From contig JBAOIL010000038.1 of NCBI GenBank assembly GCA_037044975.1, positions 62,001 through 126,000 of the forward strand: 64,000 nucleotides of DNA, read 5' to 3'. The position numbers and the translations under genes are program-made. This DNA is from JADLHS01 sp020848635 (GTDB taxonomy: Bacteria > Verrucomicrobiota > Verrucomicrobiia > Limisphaerales > JADLHS01). The first letter of the stretch is position 1, and each line of letters opens with the position of its first letter. Below the pieces are notes generated by a model. It was not told the DNA's origin. It saw only the letters and a program-made list of their open reading frames with translations, and searched no databases. Shown here piece after piece: positions 36,886 to 46,320 of this stretch.

Positions 36886-39024
36886 ATGAAAAGTGAAAAA
36901 TCAAAAAGCGGTCGCGGCGCGTCCCGCTCCTCGCGTCCCGTAACCCGGGCCTTTCGCATTTCTAACTTCGCATTTTTGATTGGTGTTTCGGCGGCGGCGG
37001 CGGCGGAGCAGGAGAATTCGGTGTTCGAGGGCGGTACCAACACCTTTAACAACTGGGTGGAAATCTCCGCCGGCGGGCTAATCCCGAGCGGAAACACGGC
37101 GCAAGCCGAACAGGATCGCCACCTGTCTCAAGGTGCCTTTGGCGGCATTCAGGACCTCCATTTCCAGCAGAGCGTCGCGACGAACACCCTGTTCACCCTC
37201 GATGGGCGCGGCATTTTTGACGCCCACGATTATGGGCTGAGCCTCGGTCTGCGAAAGGAGGACCTCTATTTCCTGCGGTTCAACCTCGAGAACTTCCGCA
37301 CCTGGTATAATGGCGATGGCGGCTATTATCCACCGGACAATGCCTGGTATCCGTTGGGCGACGAGGCGCTGGCGCTCGACCGGGGCGAAGTTTCCTTCGA
37401 AGCCGGGACGCTGTTCAAGAACAAGCCGAACCTCGCTTTCAAATACAGCCATCTGTACCGCGACGGGGAAAAGAGTTCGACCATCTGGGGGCCGACGCAT
37501 CCGTTGTTCATTGGACCGACGCGGGGCCTCACGCCAAGTTTTTACGACATTGATGAGAAGCGGGACATCTTTGCGTTGGACGCGACCCATCATATCAAGG
37601 CCACCGACTTTGGCCTGGGTGTGCGTTACGAAAAGGGCACGCTCAACAATGCCCTCAATATTTCGCATACCCCGGGGAACCCGCCGTCCTCGGAGTGCCG
37701 CAGGATCGCAAGATCACCGACCGCGAAGGCGTGACCTACGACCTGCTCAATGTCCACGCGTTCAGCGAGACGTGGATCAAGAAGAACCTGTTCTTTTCCG
37801 CCGGTTACATGTTCACCCATCTCGATAATGACCTTTCCGGCAACCGGATTTACGGCGATGACTTCGACGTGCAGTATTCGCCAAATGCCGGCAACGGTTT
37901 GGGCTACACCAACCTCGTCGGCAGCTCGCAGAAGACCGAGAATGTATTGAATCTGAACCTGATGAGCTTGCCGCTGAACAATCTCAGCATCGTGCCTTCG
38001 GTGCGGGTGCAGAAGAGCGATTGGGACGGAAATTCCAGCGGGATCGGGACGCTCGGCCTCGGCACGCAACCGTTTGACGCCAACAGCGACGGCAATCAGA
38101 TTGATGTTCGCGAGCGCGTGGATGTGCGCTACTCGGGCGTGACAAACTGGGTGTTTTACACCGGCGGCGAATGGACCCAAGGTGATGGGACCTTGAACGA
38201 GAACGGCGGCCTGAGCCAGGTCAACGGGATTGGGGGCCCGCCTCCGGTAAATCGCAGCACCGACGACCGCCTTTTCTTCCAGAAATACTTTGTCTGTGCC
38301 CGGTGGTATCCCACGCGCCGGGTTACACTGGACGTGGGCGGTTACTACAAGAACAACAACTACGATTACGACCATACGCTGGACAGCACGCTCAACAACG
38401 CGGCCAGCGCCAACCGGTACCCGGCGTACCTCGTGATGCAGAACTTTGAAACGTATGATGGCAATACCCGCCTGACGTTGCGTCCGCTCCAGAATGTGAC
38501 GCTGGTGACCCGGTACGAATATCAATGGTCCACCATCCACACCGCCCCCGATCCGGTTTCCGGGTTGGGCGAGGAAGAGAGTGGGCAGATGACGAGTCAG
38601 ATTATCGCGCAGAACATCAGTTGGTCGCCTTGGTCCCGGCTCTACCTGCAAGTCGGCTTCAATTACATGCTGAGTGAGACCAAGACCCCGGCTACGGATT
38701 ACACCCAGGCCATCCTTAATGCCCAAAACAATTACTGGACGGTGAATTTCAACTCCGGCTTGGCGCTGGATGACAAGACCGATTTGAACCTGGGATACAC
38801 CTATTACCAGGCCGACAATTACAACGCCCCCAACCCTGTGTATCTGGCGTACGGTGCCGGGGGCGAGGAGCATGCGATCACGGCCACGGTGGTGCGCCGG
38901 ATTACAAGCAATTTGCGCGCGACCCTGCGCTACGGCTATTACCACTCTACCGACCAGGCCTCCGGTGGCGAATAACGACTACGACGCCAATGTGGTTTAC
39001 GCCAGCTTGCAATACCGCTTTTAA
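36886..39024 (+). CDS. MtrB/PioB-type outer-membrane beta-barrel porin (two frameshifts)
   Basis: About 712 codons. The N-terminus contains an odd Lys/Ser/Arg-rich start, then a signal-like RAFRISNFAFLIGVSAAAAA. Alternating beta strands follow: NNWVEISAGGLIPSG, ALDATHHIKATDFGLGVRYEKG and many Tyr/Asn-rich strands. The frame shifts near 37680-37700, where a base seems missing. It shifts again near 38970, where one extra G turns GGTGGCAATAAC into a stop. Repairing the last shift gives NNDYDANVVYASLQYRF, ending in the terminal Phe required of outer-membrane barrels. The MtrB family sheaths an MtrA-type multiheme cytochrome. No N-terminal CxxC is visible. Confidence 0.85.
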
Positions 39025-39263
39025 CCGGGTAAAGAATCGGCGGCGATTTCAATGCCGGCCTCGCGTATGTAATCAAGGCGCAGTCTTTGGCAATTTCAGC
39101 ATAGCCGGTGCAAGCCGGAAATCGGATGCTGAATTCGTGGATGGAAGGGAAGCAAGATGGTAATCTGCCAAATTCGGCGCGGGGAGTCGTTCGCCCAAAG
39201 CCGTTTGTTTCCGCCGTTAACAATGTATAGCGAACAACCAACAACCAACCAGAACCAGACCGT

Positions 39264-39593
39264 ATGAAAAAACTAGTGTTATTGTCTCTCGCCTTCACCT
39301 GTGCGGCGCTGCTGTCAGCCTCCGCCGCTGACGCCAAGGCGAACTACGAAAAGAGCTGCGCCAAGTGTCATGGCAAGGAAGGCAAGGGCGATACCAAGAT
39401 GGGCCAGAAGCTCGGTTGCAAAGATTACACCGATGCGAAGGTGCAGGCCGAATTGAAGGATGACGCCGCAGCCAAAGCCATTAAAGAGGGCCTCAAAGAC
39501 AAAGAAGGCAAAGTGCTGATGAAGCCGGTGGAGGACCTGTCGGCCGATGACATCAAGGCGCTGGTAACCTACATGCGCACGTTTAAGAAATAG
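39264..39593 (+). CDS. Monoheme class I cytochrome c, copy 1
   Basis: 109 residues: signal peptide (MKKLVLLSLAFTCAALLSASA), one heme site CAKCH (ANYEKSCAKCHGKEGKGDTKMGQK), and LMKPVEDLSADDIKALVTYMRTFKK containing the distal Met ligand region. A small soluble periplasmic electron shuttle of the cytochrome c6/c553 type. It is a tandem duplicate of the next gene. Position between the barrel and the inner-membrane genes suggests it carries electrons across the periplasm. Confidence 0.92.
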   Translation: MKKLVLLSLAFTCAALLSASAADAKANYEKSCAKCHGKEGKGDTKMGQKLGCKDYTDAKVQAELKDDAAAKAIKEGLKDKEGKVLMKPVEDLSADDIKALVTYMRTFKK

Positions 39594-39720
39594 TTGATTT
39601 TGTTTGGGCGGAAGGGCGCTCAAATGTCGTGAAAGGGTCAGGGATCGAGCTCAACCCGGCTGGCAGGGGGAACATGGGCCAGCCGGGGCAACCATCAATA
39701 ATGAACACTCCAGCAACCTT

Positions 39721-40050
39721 ATGAAGAAACTCATCACAATCACGGTCGTTGCGTCGGTCCTCGCCGCAGGAACGCTCTTGGCCGCGGACGCCAAAGTCAT
39801 CTACGACAAGGAATGCACCAAGTGCCACGGGGCCGATGGCAAGGGCGATACAAAAATGGGGAAAAAACTTGGAGCCAAGGATTACACCGATCCCAAAGTC
39901 CAGGCCGCCGTCACCGACGCCGCGGCGTTCAAGGCCATCAAGGAGGGCTTGAAGGACAAGGAAGGCAAGACCTTGATGAAACCGACCGAAGGCATGGCCG
40001 ACGCCGACATCAAGGCCGTGGTCGCGTACATGCGGACCTTCAAGAAGTAA
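39721..40050 (+). CDS. Monoheme class I cytochrome c, copy 2
   Basis: 109 residues: signal peptide (MKKLITITVVASVLAAGTLLA), heme site CTKCH (IYDKECTKCHGADGKGDTKMGKK) and LMKPTEGMADADIKAVVAYMRTFKK. Same length and ending as copy 1, with roughly two thirds identical residues by eye, so a tandem duplication with divergence. It may differ in redox potential or partner. Confidence 0.92.
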   Translation: MKKLITITVVASVLAAGTLLAADAKVIYDKECTKCHGADGKGDTKMGKKLGAKDYTDPKVQAAVTDAAAFKAIKEGLKDKEGKTLMKPTEGMADADIKAVVAYMRTFKK

Positions 40051-40130
40051 CCACCGACGGTGGGCGTAGTTTACCAATCTAAACGGGGTGGGTCGCCCTG
40101 GTCGGAAGTTCCATACCTGTCCGCTGAGCA

Positions 40131-41612
40131 ATGAATAATGATCCCAAACAAGATCCACGTGTGCGCCATTTTCGCAACTGGCTCACTTACGCTGGTGGGG
40201 TGGTGGCGCTCGGCAGCTTTTTTGCGTTCCTCCTGCTGTTCTCGATGGACATGTTTGCCCGCACGGGCAATCCCTACATGGGGATTCTGGCGTACGTCAT
40301 TGCGCCCGGATTTCTGTTCCTCGGGTTGGGCATGGTGGCGCTGGGGGTGTGGTTTCAACGCCGGCAGGAACGGCGTCTTGGCCTTGCCGTCCATTCGCTT
40401 AGGAGCCGGCTGTCGGTGGATCTTACCCGTCCCGGCGACCGGAAGAAGCTCCGCATTTTCGTCGTCGGGGCGGTCGTTTTCCTGCTTTTCACCGCCATCG
40501 GCAGTTATCAAACCTACCACGTCAGCGAGTCCGTCCAGTTTTGCGGCCAGGCTTGTCATGTCCCGATGAAACCTGAGTTCACCGCGTATCAATTTTCCTC
40601 TCACGCCCGCGTCTCATGTGTCGAATGCCACGTTGGCCACGGCCCGGAGGCTTTCGTCAAAGCCAAGATGAACGGGGTTCATCAACTCGTCGGCGTGATG
40701 ACGGGCGACTACGGTCGGCCCATTCCGACGCCCATCCGGAATTTGCGTCCCGCCCGTGAAACCTGTGAGCAATGTCACTGGCCCCAAAAGTTTGCCGGCA
40801 ATATTGACCGCACCTACCCGCATTTTCTCGCCGATGAGACCAACAGCGCCTATGCCATTCGGCTCTCCCTGAATGTTGGCGGTGCCGATCCCACCCACGG
40901 CCCCGTGGGGGGCATCCACTGGCATGTGAGCCAGGACAACAAGATCGAGTATCATGGCCACAGACGATCGCCGGCAGGTCATTCCCTGGGTGCGCGTCAC
41001 CGATCCCAAGGGGGTCATCACGGAATACCGGACTCCAAAATTCACCAATGACGTCAGCGACGTTTGAAATCCGGCAGATGGATTGCATGGACTGCCATAA
41101 CCGTCCAGCGCATCGCTATCGCGCGCCCAACGACGCCGTGGATTTTGCCATGAGCATTGGTAAAATTGATCCCAAACTAGCGTGGGTGAAATCCAATGCC
41201 GTCGCGGCGCTCATGCCGAAATATCAGACCGAGGCAGAAGCGTTGGCGGGCATTGCCAGCCGGCTGCGGGCAACCTATCGCTAGAGCGCCGGGCGTGGAC
41301 GACCTCGTCAAGGAAGTCCAGACAATCTACCAGCAGAACTTTTTTCCGGAAATGAAGGCGGACTGGCGTGCCTACCCCGAAAACATCGGCCACAAGGACT
41401 GGCCGGGATGTTTCCGATGTCATGACGGTAAACATTCCGCAGTCGGTTCGGACAAGCAGATTCCCGCCAGCGACTGCACCTCCTGCCACACGATTATTGC
41501 TCAGGGCAATACGCAGGAACTGCTTCAAATCTCACCGGCGGGCCAGAAATTCAAACACCCAGGAGACGAAGTCGATGGCGCATGTAATGATTGTCACACC
41601 GGCGGCCTCTGA
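40131..41612 (+). CDS. Heptaheme NapC/NirT-family quinol dehydrogenase, ImcH-like (three frameshifts)
   Basis: About 493 codons joined over three frames. Two or three N-terminal TM helices are followed by a further anchor (KLRIFVVGAVVFLLFTAIGSY). The NapC-like start of the heme domain is VQFCGQACHVPMKPEFTAYQFSSHA (a CX3CH site), then CVECH, PIPTPIRNLRPARETCEQCH, CMDCH, CFRCH, CTSCH and CNDCH: seven sites. One extra base each at ~40952, ~41064 (GTTTGA for GTTGA) and ~41282 breaks the frame. Length, heme number and motifs resemble Geobacter ImcH, which passes electrons from menaquinol to periplasmic cytochromes. Confidence 0.85.
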
Positions 41613-43773
41613 ACGCCGCGGCTTGATTCACCATCAAGGGGCGGCCCTAAGGCCGCACGGGATTTTGGGGAAATTAATTCTTTCCTTCGCGCTGCTTTGC
41701 TGGCTCAGCCCGTGGTCGCTGGTCGCCGCTGAAAAGTTCACCAACACCGATTGTCTCGACTGTCATCTCGATCCCGCTACCACCCGCAAAGTCGGCACCA
41801 ATGTCGTTCCGCTGCTCTTTCCGACGAACGCCTTCGACAAGTCCATCCACGCGAAACTCGATTGCATTGATTGTCACGAAGGCATCAAGGATCTCGTGCA
41901 TGCGAGCAAGCTGCCGCCGCCCAATTGCACCGGTTGCCACGAAAAGGAGGGGAAAGATTACGCGACGAGCATCCATGGCTTGAGCCACGCGCTCGGGGCC
42001 TCGGGGGCGGCCAATTGCTGGGATTGTCACGGGTCCCACGCCATGTCGCCGGTCAAGCAGGCGGACTCGCCGGTCTTCAAACTAAATCTCCCGCAAACCT
42101 GCGCCAAGTGTCATAGCAACGCCGGCCTTGCGAAGGAATACCAGATGAAGAATCCCGACGCGGCGGCGCAATACCTGGACAGCATCCACGGGCGCGCGCT
42201 GCTCAAGATGGGGCTCATCGTCGCGCCGTCGTGCAACGACTGCCACGGCGTCCACGACATCAAGCGCCGCGTGGACCGGGAATCGCCGATCAACCATGCC
42301 AACGTCGCCCAGACGTGCGGCAAGTGCCACGTCGGCATTGAAAAGACCTACGAGCAGAGCGTCCACGGCCAATTGCTCGCCAAAGGCGACAAGCGCGGTC
42401 CAGTCTGCACGGATTGCCACACCGCGCACGGGATCGAGACGCCGCAGAACGGACACTTCAAAATGGCCAGCGACGCCCGCTGCGGCAAGTGTCACGAAGA
42501 CCGGCTCGAACACTATCGCGATACCTACCACGGCAAGGCGATGGCCCTCGGCAAAACCACCGTCGCTTCCGAAGTGGCCGCGTGCTACGACTGTCACGGG
42601 CATCACGATGTCTTGCCGCCGTCCGATCCCGCTTCCCGCCTTTCCAAGGCCAATATCCTTGCAACGTGCCAGCAATGTCATCCCACCGCGACCGCCGGCT
42701 TCACGGCCTATCAGCCCCATGCGAACCCGCTCGACCGGAAGAATTATCCCCTGCTCAATCTGGTGTTCCTGGGCATGACCGGCTTGCTCATTGGCGTATT
42801 TTCATTCTTTGGCCTGCACACCATCGTCTGGCTGGCGCGGGTGATTTACATTTCCCTGTACGATACGAAATCCTTCCGCGAAGCCAAAATCAAGACGGAG
42901 GCCGACACGGAATGGTTCACGCGCTTCGTGCCGTTCGAGCGCTTCCTGCATTTCCTCGTGGTGACGAGTTTTCTGCTGCTGGTCATCACCGGCATGCCGC
43001 TGAAGTTCTATTACACCGACTGGGCCAGGGTGCTGTTCCAATTCATCGGCGGCGCCGAGACGGCGCGCACGTTGCATCACTTCGGCGCCGTGGTTACATT
43101 CCTTTACTTTGGGCTGCACGTGGCCTCGCTCGTGGGCAAATCCTGGCAGGGCCGGGGCAATTTGCGCGACCCCGCCACCGGCCAGCTGCAACTCAAACGG
43201 CTCTGGGGGGTGCTGTTCGGTCCGGACTCGATGGTGCCCACGCTCCAGGATTGGCGGGATTTTGTGGCCCACAACAAATGGTTCTTTGGTAAAGGTCCGA
43301 AACCCACCTTCGACCGCTGGACGTATTGGGAGAAATTCGATTACTTTGCCGTGTTCTGGGGCGTCGCCATCATTGGCTCCTCCGGCCTCATCCTGTGGTT
43401 CCCGGCCTTCTTCACCCGGTTCATGCCGGGTTGGGTGATCAACATCGCCCACATCATTCACTCGGATGAAGCGCTGCTCGCGGCGGGCTTCATTTTCTCA
43501 ATTCATTTCTTCAACACCCATTTCCGCATCGAGAAATTCCCGATGGACACCGTCATCTTCTCGGGTCGCGTGTCGAAGACCGAGTTGATGCACGAACGCA
43601 AACGCTGGTATGACCGGCTCCTGGCGTCCGGCAAACTGGATCAGCACCGCGTGCGCGACGAATGGCTGCAATGGAAAAACATCGCCCGCTCGTTCGGCTA
43701 CCTCTTCTTTGGCATTGGCGTCATCCTGCTGCTGCTGATCATCTATGCCATGGTTTCGCGGTTGGCGCATTGA
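41587..43773 (+). CDS. Undecaheme cytochrome c fused to cytochrome b561-type domain, CbcL-like
   Basis: Up to 728 residues. Signal segment GKLILSFALLCWLSPWSLVAA; 11 CxxCH sites in the periplasmic part: CLDCH, CIDCH, CTGCH, CWDCH, CAKCH, CNDCH, CGKCH, CTDCH, CGKCH, CYDCH and CQQCH. A membrane domain with about five helices follows: NLVFLGMTGLLIGVFSFFGLH, FERFLHFLVVTSFLLLVITG, TLHHFGAVVTFLYFGLHV and IAHIIHSDEALLAAGFIFSIHF, with His residues placed to bind two b hemes. Start is uncertain: ATG 41587 overlaps the ImcH-like gene, TTG 41665 would give a compact signal peptide. Same architecture as Geobacter CbcL, a menaquinol oxidase for low-potential acceptors. Confidence 0.9.
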   Translation: MIVTPAASERRGLIHHQGAALRPHGILGKLILSFALLCWLSPWSLVAAEKFTNTDCLDCHLDPATTRKVGTNVVPLLFPTNAFDKSIHAKLDCIDCHEGIKDLVHASKLPPPNCTGCHEKEGKDYATSIHGLSHALGASGAANCWDCHGSHAMSPVKQADSPVFKLNLPQTCAKCHSNAGLAKEYQMKNPDAAAQYLDSIHGRALLKMGLIVAPSCNDCHGVHDIKRRVDRESPINHANVAQTCGKCHVGIEKTYEQSVHGQLLAKGDKRGPVCTDCHTAHGIETPQNGHFKMASDARCGKCHEDRLEHYRDTYHGKAMALGKTTVASEVAACYDCHGHHDVLPPSDPASRLSKANILATCQQCHPTATAGFTAYQPHANPLDRKNYPLLNLVFLGMTGLLIGVFSFFGLHTIVWLARVIYISLYDTKSFREAKIKTEADTEWFTRFVPFERFLHFLVVTSFLLLVITGMPLKFYYTDWARVLFQFIGGAETARTLHHFGAVVTFLYFGLHVASLVGKSWQGRGNLRDPATGQLQLKRLWGVLFGPDSMVPTLQDWRDFVAHNKWFFGKGPKPTFDRWTYWEKFDYFAVFWGVAIIGSSGLILWFPAFFTRFMPGWVINIAHIIHSDEALLAAGFIFSIHFFNTHFRIEKFPMDTVIFSGRVSKTELMHERKRWYDRLLASGKLDQHRVRDEWLQWKNIARSFGYLFFGIGVILLLLIIYAMVSRLAH

Positions 43774-43899
43774 GGCTATCCGCGCTGGTGACCGGACGCA
43801 CGGCGCACGCCGGGATCTGACCATTCGGCATGGGTTGAGTCCGCGCCGAATCTCTCCCACGCACTGAACGGAATGGAAAGCTGCCGGTCGCGGGGGCGC

Positions 43900-46320
43900 T
43901 CAGGAAGTCAACGGATCGCTGGGAGGCGGCGTTGAGGGGAGCTTGCCGACGCCCTTGACTTCCGACGCTGACAACACTTGCACCTGCAAGGGTTTTGCCG
44001 AATCCAGATGGACATCCCGCTGCGGGAAAGCGATGGGGATGCTGTTTTCGGCGAACGCGCCGGTGATCATGTGTCGCAGGTCGCTCGCCACTTGTGCGGC
44101 GTTGTGTTTCAGTACGTCCACCCAGTAGCGCAGTTCGAAAGTCAGGGCGCTATCGCCGAAGTCCGTGAACAGCACCTGCGGCTTGGGTTCCTTTTGCACC
44201 AATCCGTGGCGTTCCGCCACTTCCCCCAGCAACTGCGCCACGCGCCGCGTGTCCGAGCCGTAGGCCACCCCGATCGTCACGGTGAAGCGCACCGTCCGGT
44301 TGGAATAGGTCCAATTCGTCAGGTTGTTCTCCAGCAGCGCGCTGTTGGGAATGAGCGTCTCGGTATTGTCCCAAAGCTGAAGGATGCTCGAACGGATACC
44401 GATGCTGGTCACGGTGCCGCGCTGGCCGCCAACATCCAGCACATCCCCGACGCGGAACGGGCGCTCGAAGAGGATGATGATCCCGCTGATGAAGTTCTTG
44501 AGCAGGTTCTGGGTGCCGAAGCCCAGGCCGATGGCCAGCGCGCCGCCGGCAAACGCGAAGATGGTCAGCGGGATCTTCACCGAGATCAGGCTGAACATCA
44601 CGAGGCCCATTACCAACCCCACTCGCACCCAGCGACGTATCAGGTTCGCCTGGTTTTGTTCCACTTTCAGCCGGCGGACCGCCAGACGCTCCAGCCCCCG
44701 CGCAACCAGGCTGGAAACCCAGTAACCCACCACGAGAATTAAGATGGCCGCGAGCACCTTGCCAATGGTGACGCTGCGTCGGCCCGTGATCGGCTGGCCC
44801 TCCACCGTAATGGTATCTTCGGCGACAAACAGTTCGAAGTTCCAGAATTTCGCCGCGAAGCCGGAGGCTCCCGCAAACAGGTCGCGTAACCGTCCGGTGA
44901 ACGGCAGCGCCTGGCGGTCCCAGTCGAGCGACTCCCGCCACCGCAGGACCAGCCGCTCGCGCTTCTCCAGCCCCTGCAGGGCCCGGCGATACAACTCGGC
45001 GCGCTGCTGGAAGGACTCCAGCCGCTCGCGCGTCAGCATGAGATCCGCCGGCGCCTCGGCCTGATTTTGCAGCCGGTTCTGCTGTTCGGTGATTTCGTTG
45101 GCAGCCAGCTCGATCTGCTGTTTGAAGTACGGCTTGGCGGCAGCCACCAGTCCCGACAACCACTCCAGTCGCCGGTAGGCATTCTGCAGTTCCGCCAGGT
45201 TGCGGCTGCCGAAGTAGGCAAAGCGCGTCTGCCACATCTGGCGTTCGGTGCTGAGGCCATCCAGGAGTTGGCGAACGACGCCCAGACGATCCGCGCTTGT
45301 CTGGGCCTGCGTGCTGCGCACATCCACCAATTCCTGGAGGCGATGGAGCGCAGCGGCGTTGGTGGTTGGTTGCGCCGTTTCCTGGAAGGTCAAACGCAGT
45401 TTCTCCCGCGCCTCCGCAAGGGCCTTCCGGCGCGTATCCAGGTCGGCATCCGCCGCCTGCGCTTCCGTCTCGAGCCGGGGGCCTTCGGTTTCCAGACTGC
45501 CCATAACTTTGTCGAGGTCCGCTTGGGAAAAGCTCACGTGCGGGGCGGCCAGCGCCAGTTTTCGCTGGGCAAACGCCCGCCGCTGGCGGTTTTCGCTGAG
45601 CTCCTCGTTCGCCTTTCGCCGCCGGGTCTCGAAGGAGGCCATGGTGGCGGCCGCCACCCGGCTGTGCACCTGCTCCAACTCGCGCTGCCAAACCAGGCGG
45701 GCCGCGAGCGCAGAATCCTTGACCTCCTCCAACTGCTCGCTCAGCCGGCGCAGTTTCTCATCGGTCTCCTTCATCAACGTCTGGGCCTCCGCGATGAACT
45801 TCTCCACGACCGCCCGCGTGGTTTCCGCCGCCTTGATCTTGCTGTCGAGCGACTGGACGGAATCCCGGAGATCATCGACAAACAAGATCGAATATGGCGG
45901 GGGTTCAGCGAAGCCCGTCCAGGCCCTGACCGAGTGGTCGAGATCCACTTGGCGCTGGCGAAGCGCATCCAACTCAGCGAGGTCGTCCAAGTGAAGCTGG
46001 TAGGTGCGGACGAGTCGTTGCAGTGCCGAACGGTAATCAATGGCCTCGGCCGCGGTCGCCCCGGCGGGAAGGTTGGTGGACACGCGCAGCGCAGCCTGAG
46101 CCAGGTTCAAATCCGTCTGGGCCTCGGCGATCCGGGCCTGCAGCAGGGAGGTCAGTTCCGTGGACGTGCCCGCGACCGCGGAAGCACTGGTGTGTGTTTG
46201 GGCCGGGGCGGTCCTCGCGCCAAAACCCGGCGCGAGGACCGCCACCAAAAGCGCCACGACCAGAGTGCCTGCGCCATGCGGCCTGCTCCTCCAGACTGGG
46301 TGTGTCCGCCCGTGTTTCAA
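43900..46320 (-). CDS. MscS-family mechanosensitive channel with long coiled-coil periplasmic region
   Basis: 806 residues. Signal peptide, then ~450 residues of Glu/Gln/Arg-rich coiled coil like MscK/YbdG-type large channels. TM helices follow, with the MscS pore helix (FAFAGGALAIGLGFGTQNLLKNFISGIIILFERPFRVGD) and beta domain (VGGQRGTVTSIGIRSSILQLWDNTETLIPNSALLENNLTNWTYS). Such channels release solutes on hypo-osmotic shock. Start is TTG 46320, overlapping the thrS stop as TTGA; no better start is visible. It therefore belongs to the thrS transcription unit. Confidence 0.9.
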   Translation of the reverse strand: MKHGRTHPVWRSRPHGAGTLVVALLVAVLAPGFGARTAPAQTHTSASAVAGTSTELTSLLQARIAEAQTDLNLAQAALRVSTNLPAGATAAEAIDYRSALQRLVRTYQLHLDDLAELDALRQRQVDLDHSVRAWTGFAEPPPYSILFVDDLRDSVQSLDSKIKAAETTRAVVEKFIAEAQTLMKETDEKLRRLSEQLEEVKDSALAARLVWQRELEQVHSRVAAATMASFETRRRKANEELSENRQRRAFAQRKLALAAPHVSFSQADLDKVMGSLETEGPRLETEAQAADADLDTRRKALAEAREKLRLTFQETAQPTTNAAALHRLQELVDVRSTQAQTSADRLGVVRQLLDGLSTERQMWQTRFAYFGSRNLAELQNAYRRLEWLSGLVAAAKPYFKQQIELAANEITEQQNRLQNQAEAPADLMLTRERLESFQQRAELYRRALQGLEKRERLVLRWRESLDWDRQALPFTGRLRDLFAGASGFAAKFWNFELFVAEDTITVEGQPITGRRSVTIGKVLAAILILVVGYWVSSLVARGLERLAVRRLKVEQNQANLIRRWVRVGLVMGLVMFSLISVKIPLTIFAFAGGALAIGLGFGTQNLLKNFISGIIILFERPFRVGDVLDVGGQRGTVTSIGIRSSILQLWDNTETLIPNSALLENNLTNWTYSNRTVRFTVTIGVAYGSDTRRVAQLLGEVAERHGLVQKEPKPQVLFTDFGDSALTFELRYWVDVLKHNAAQVASDLRHMITGAFAENSIPIAFPQRDVHLDSAKPLQVQVLSASEVKGVGKLPSTPPPSDPLTS

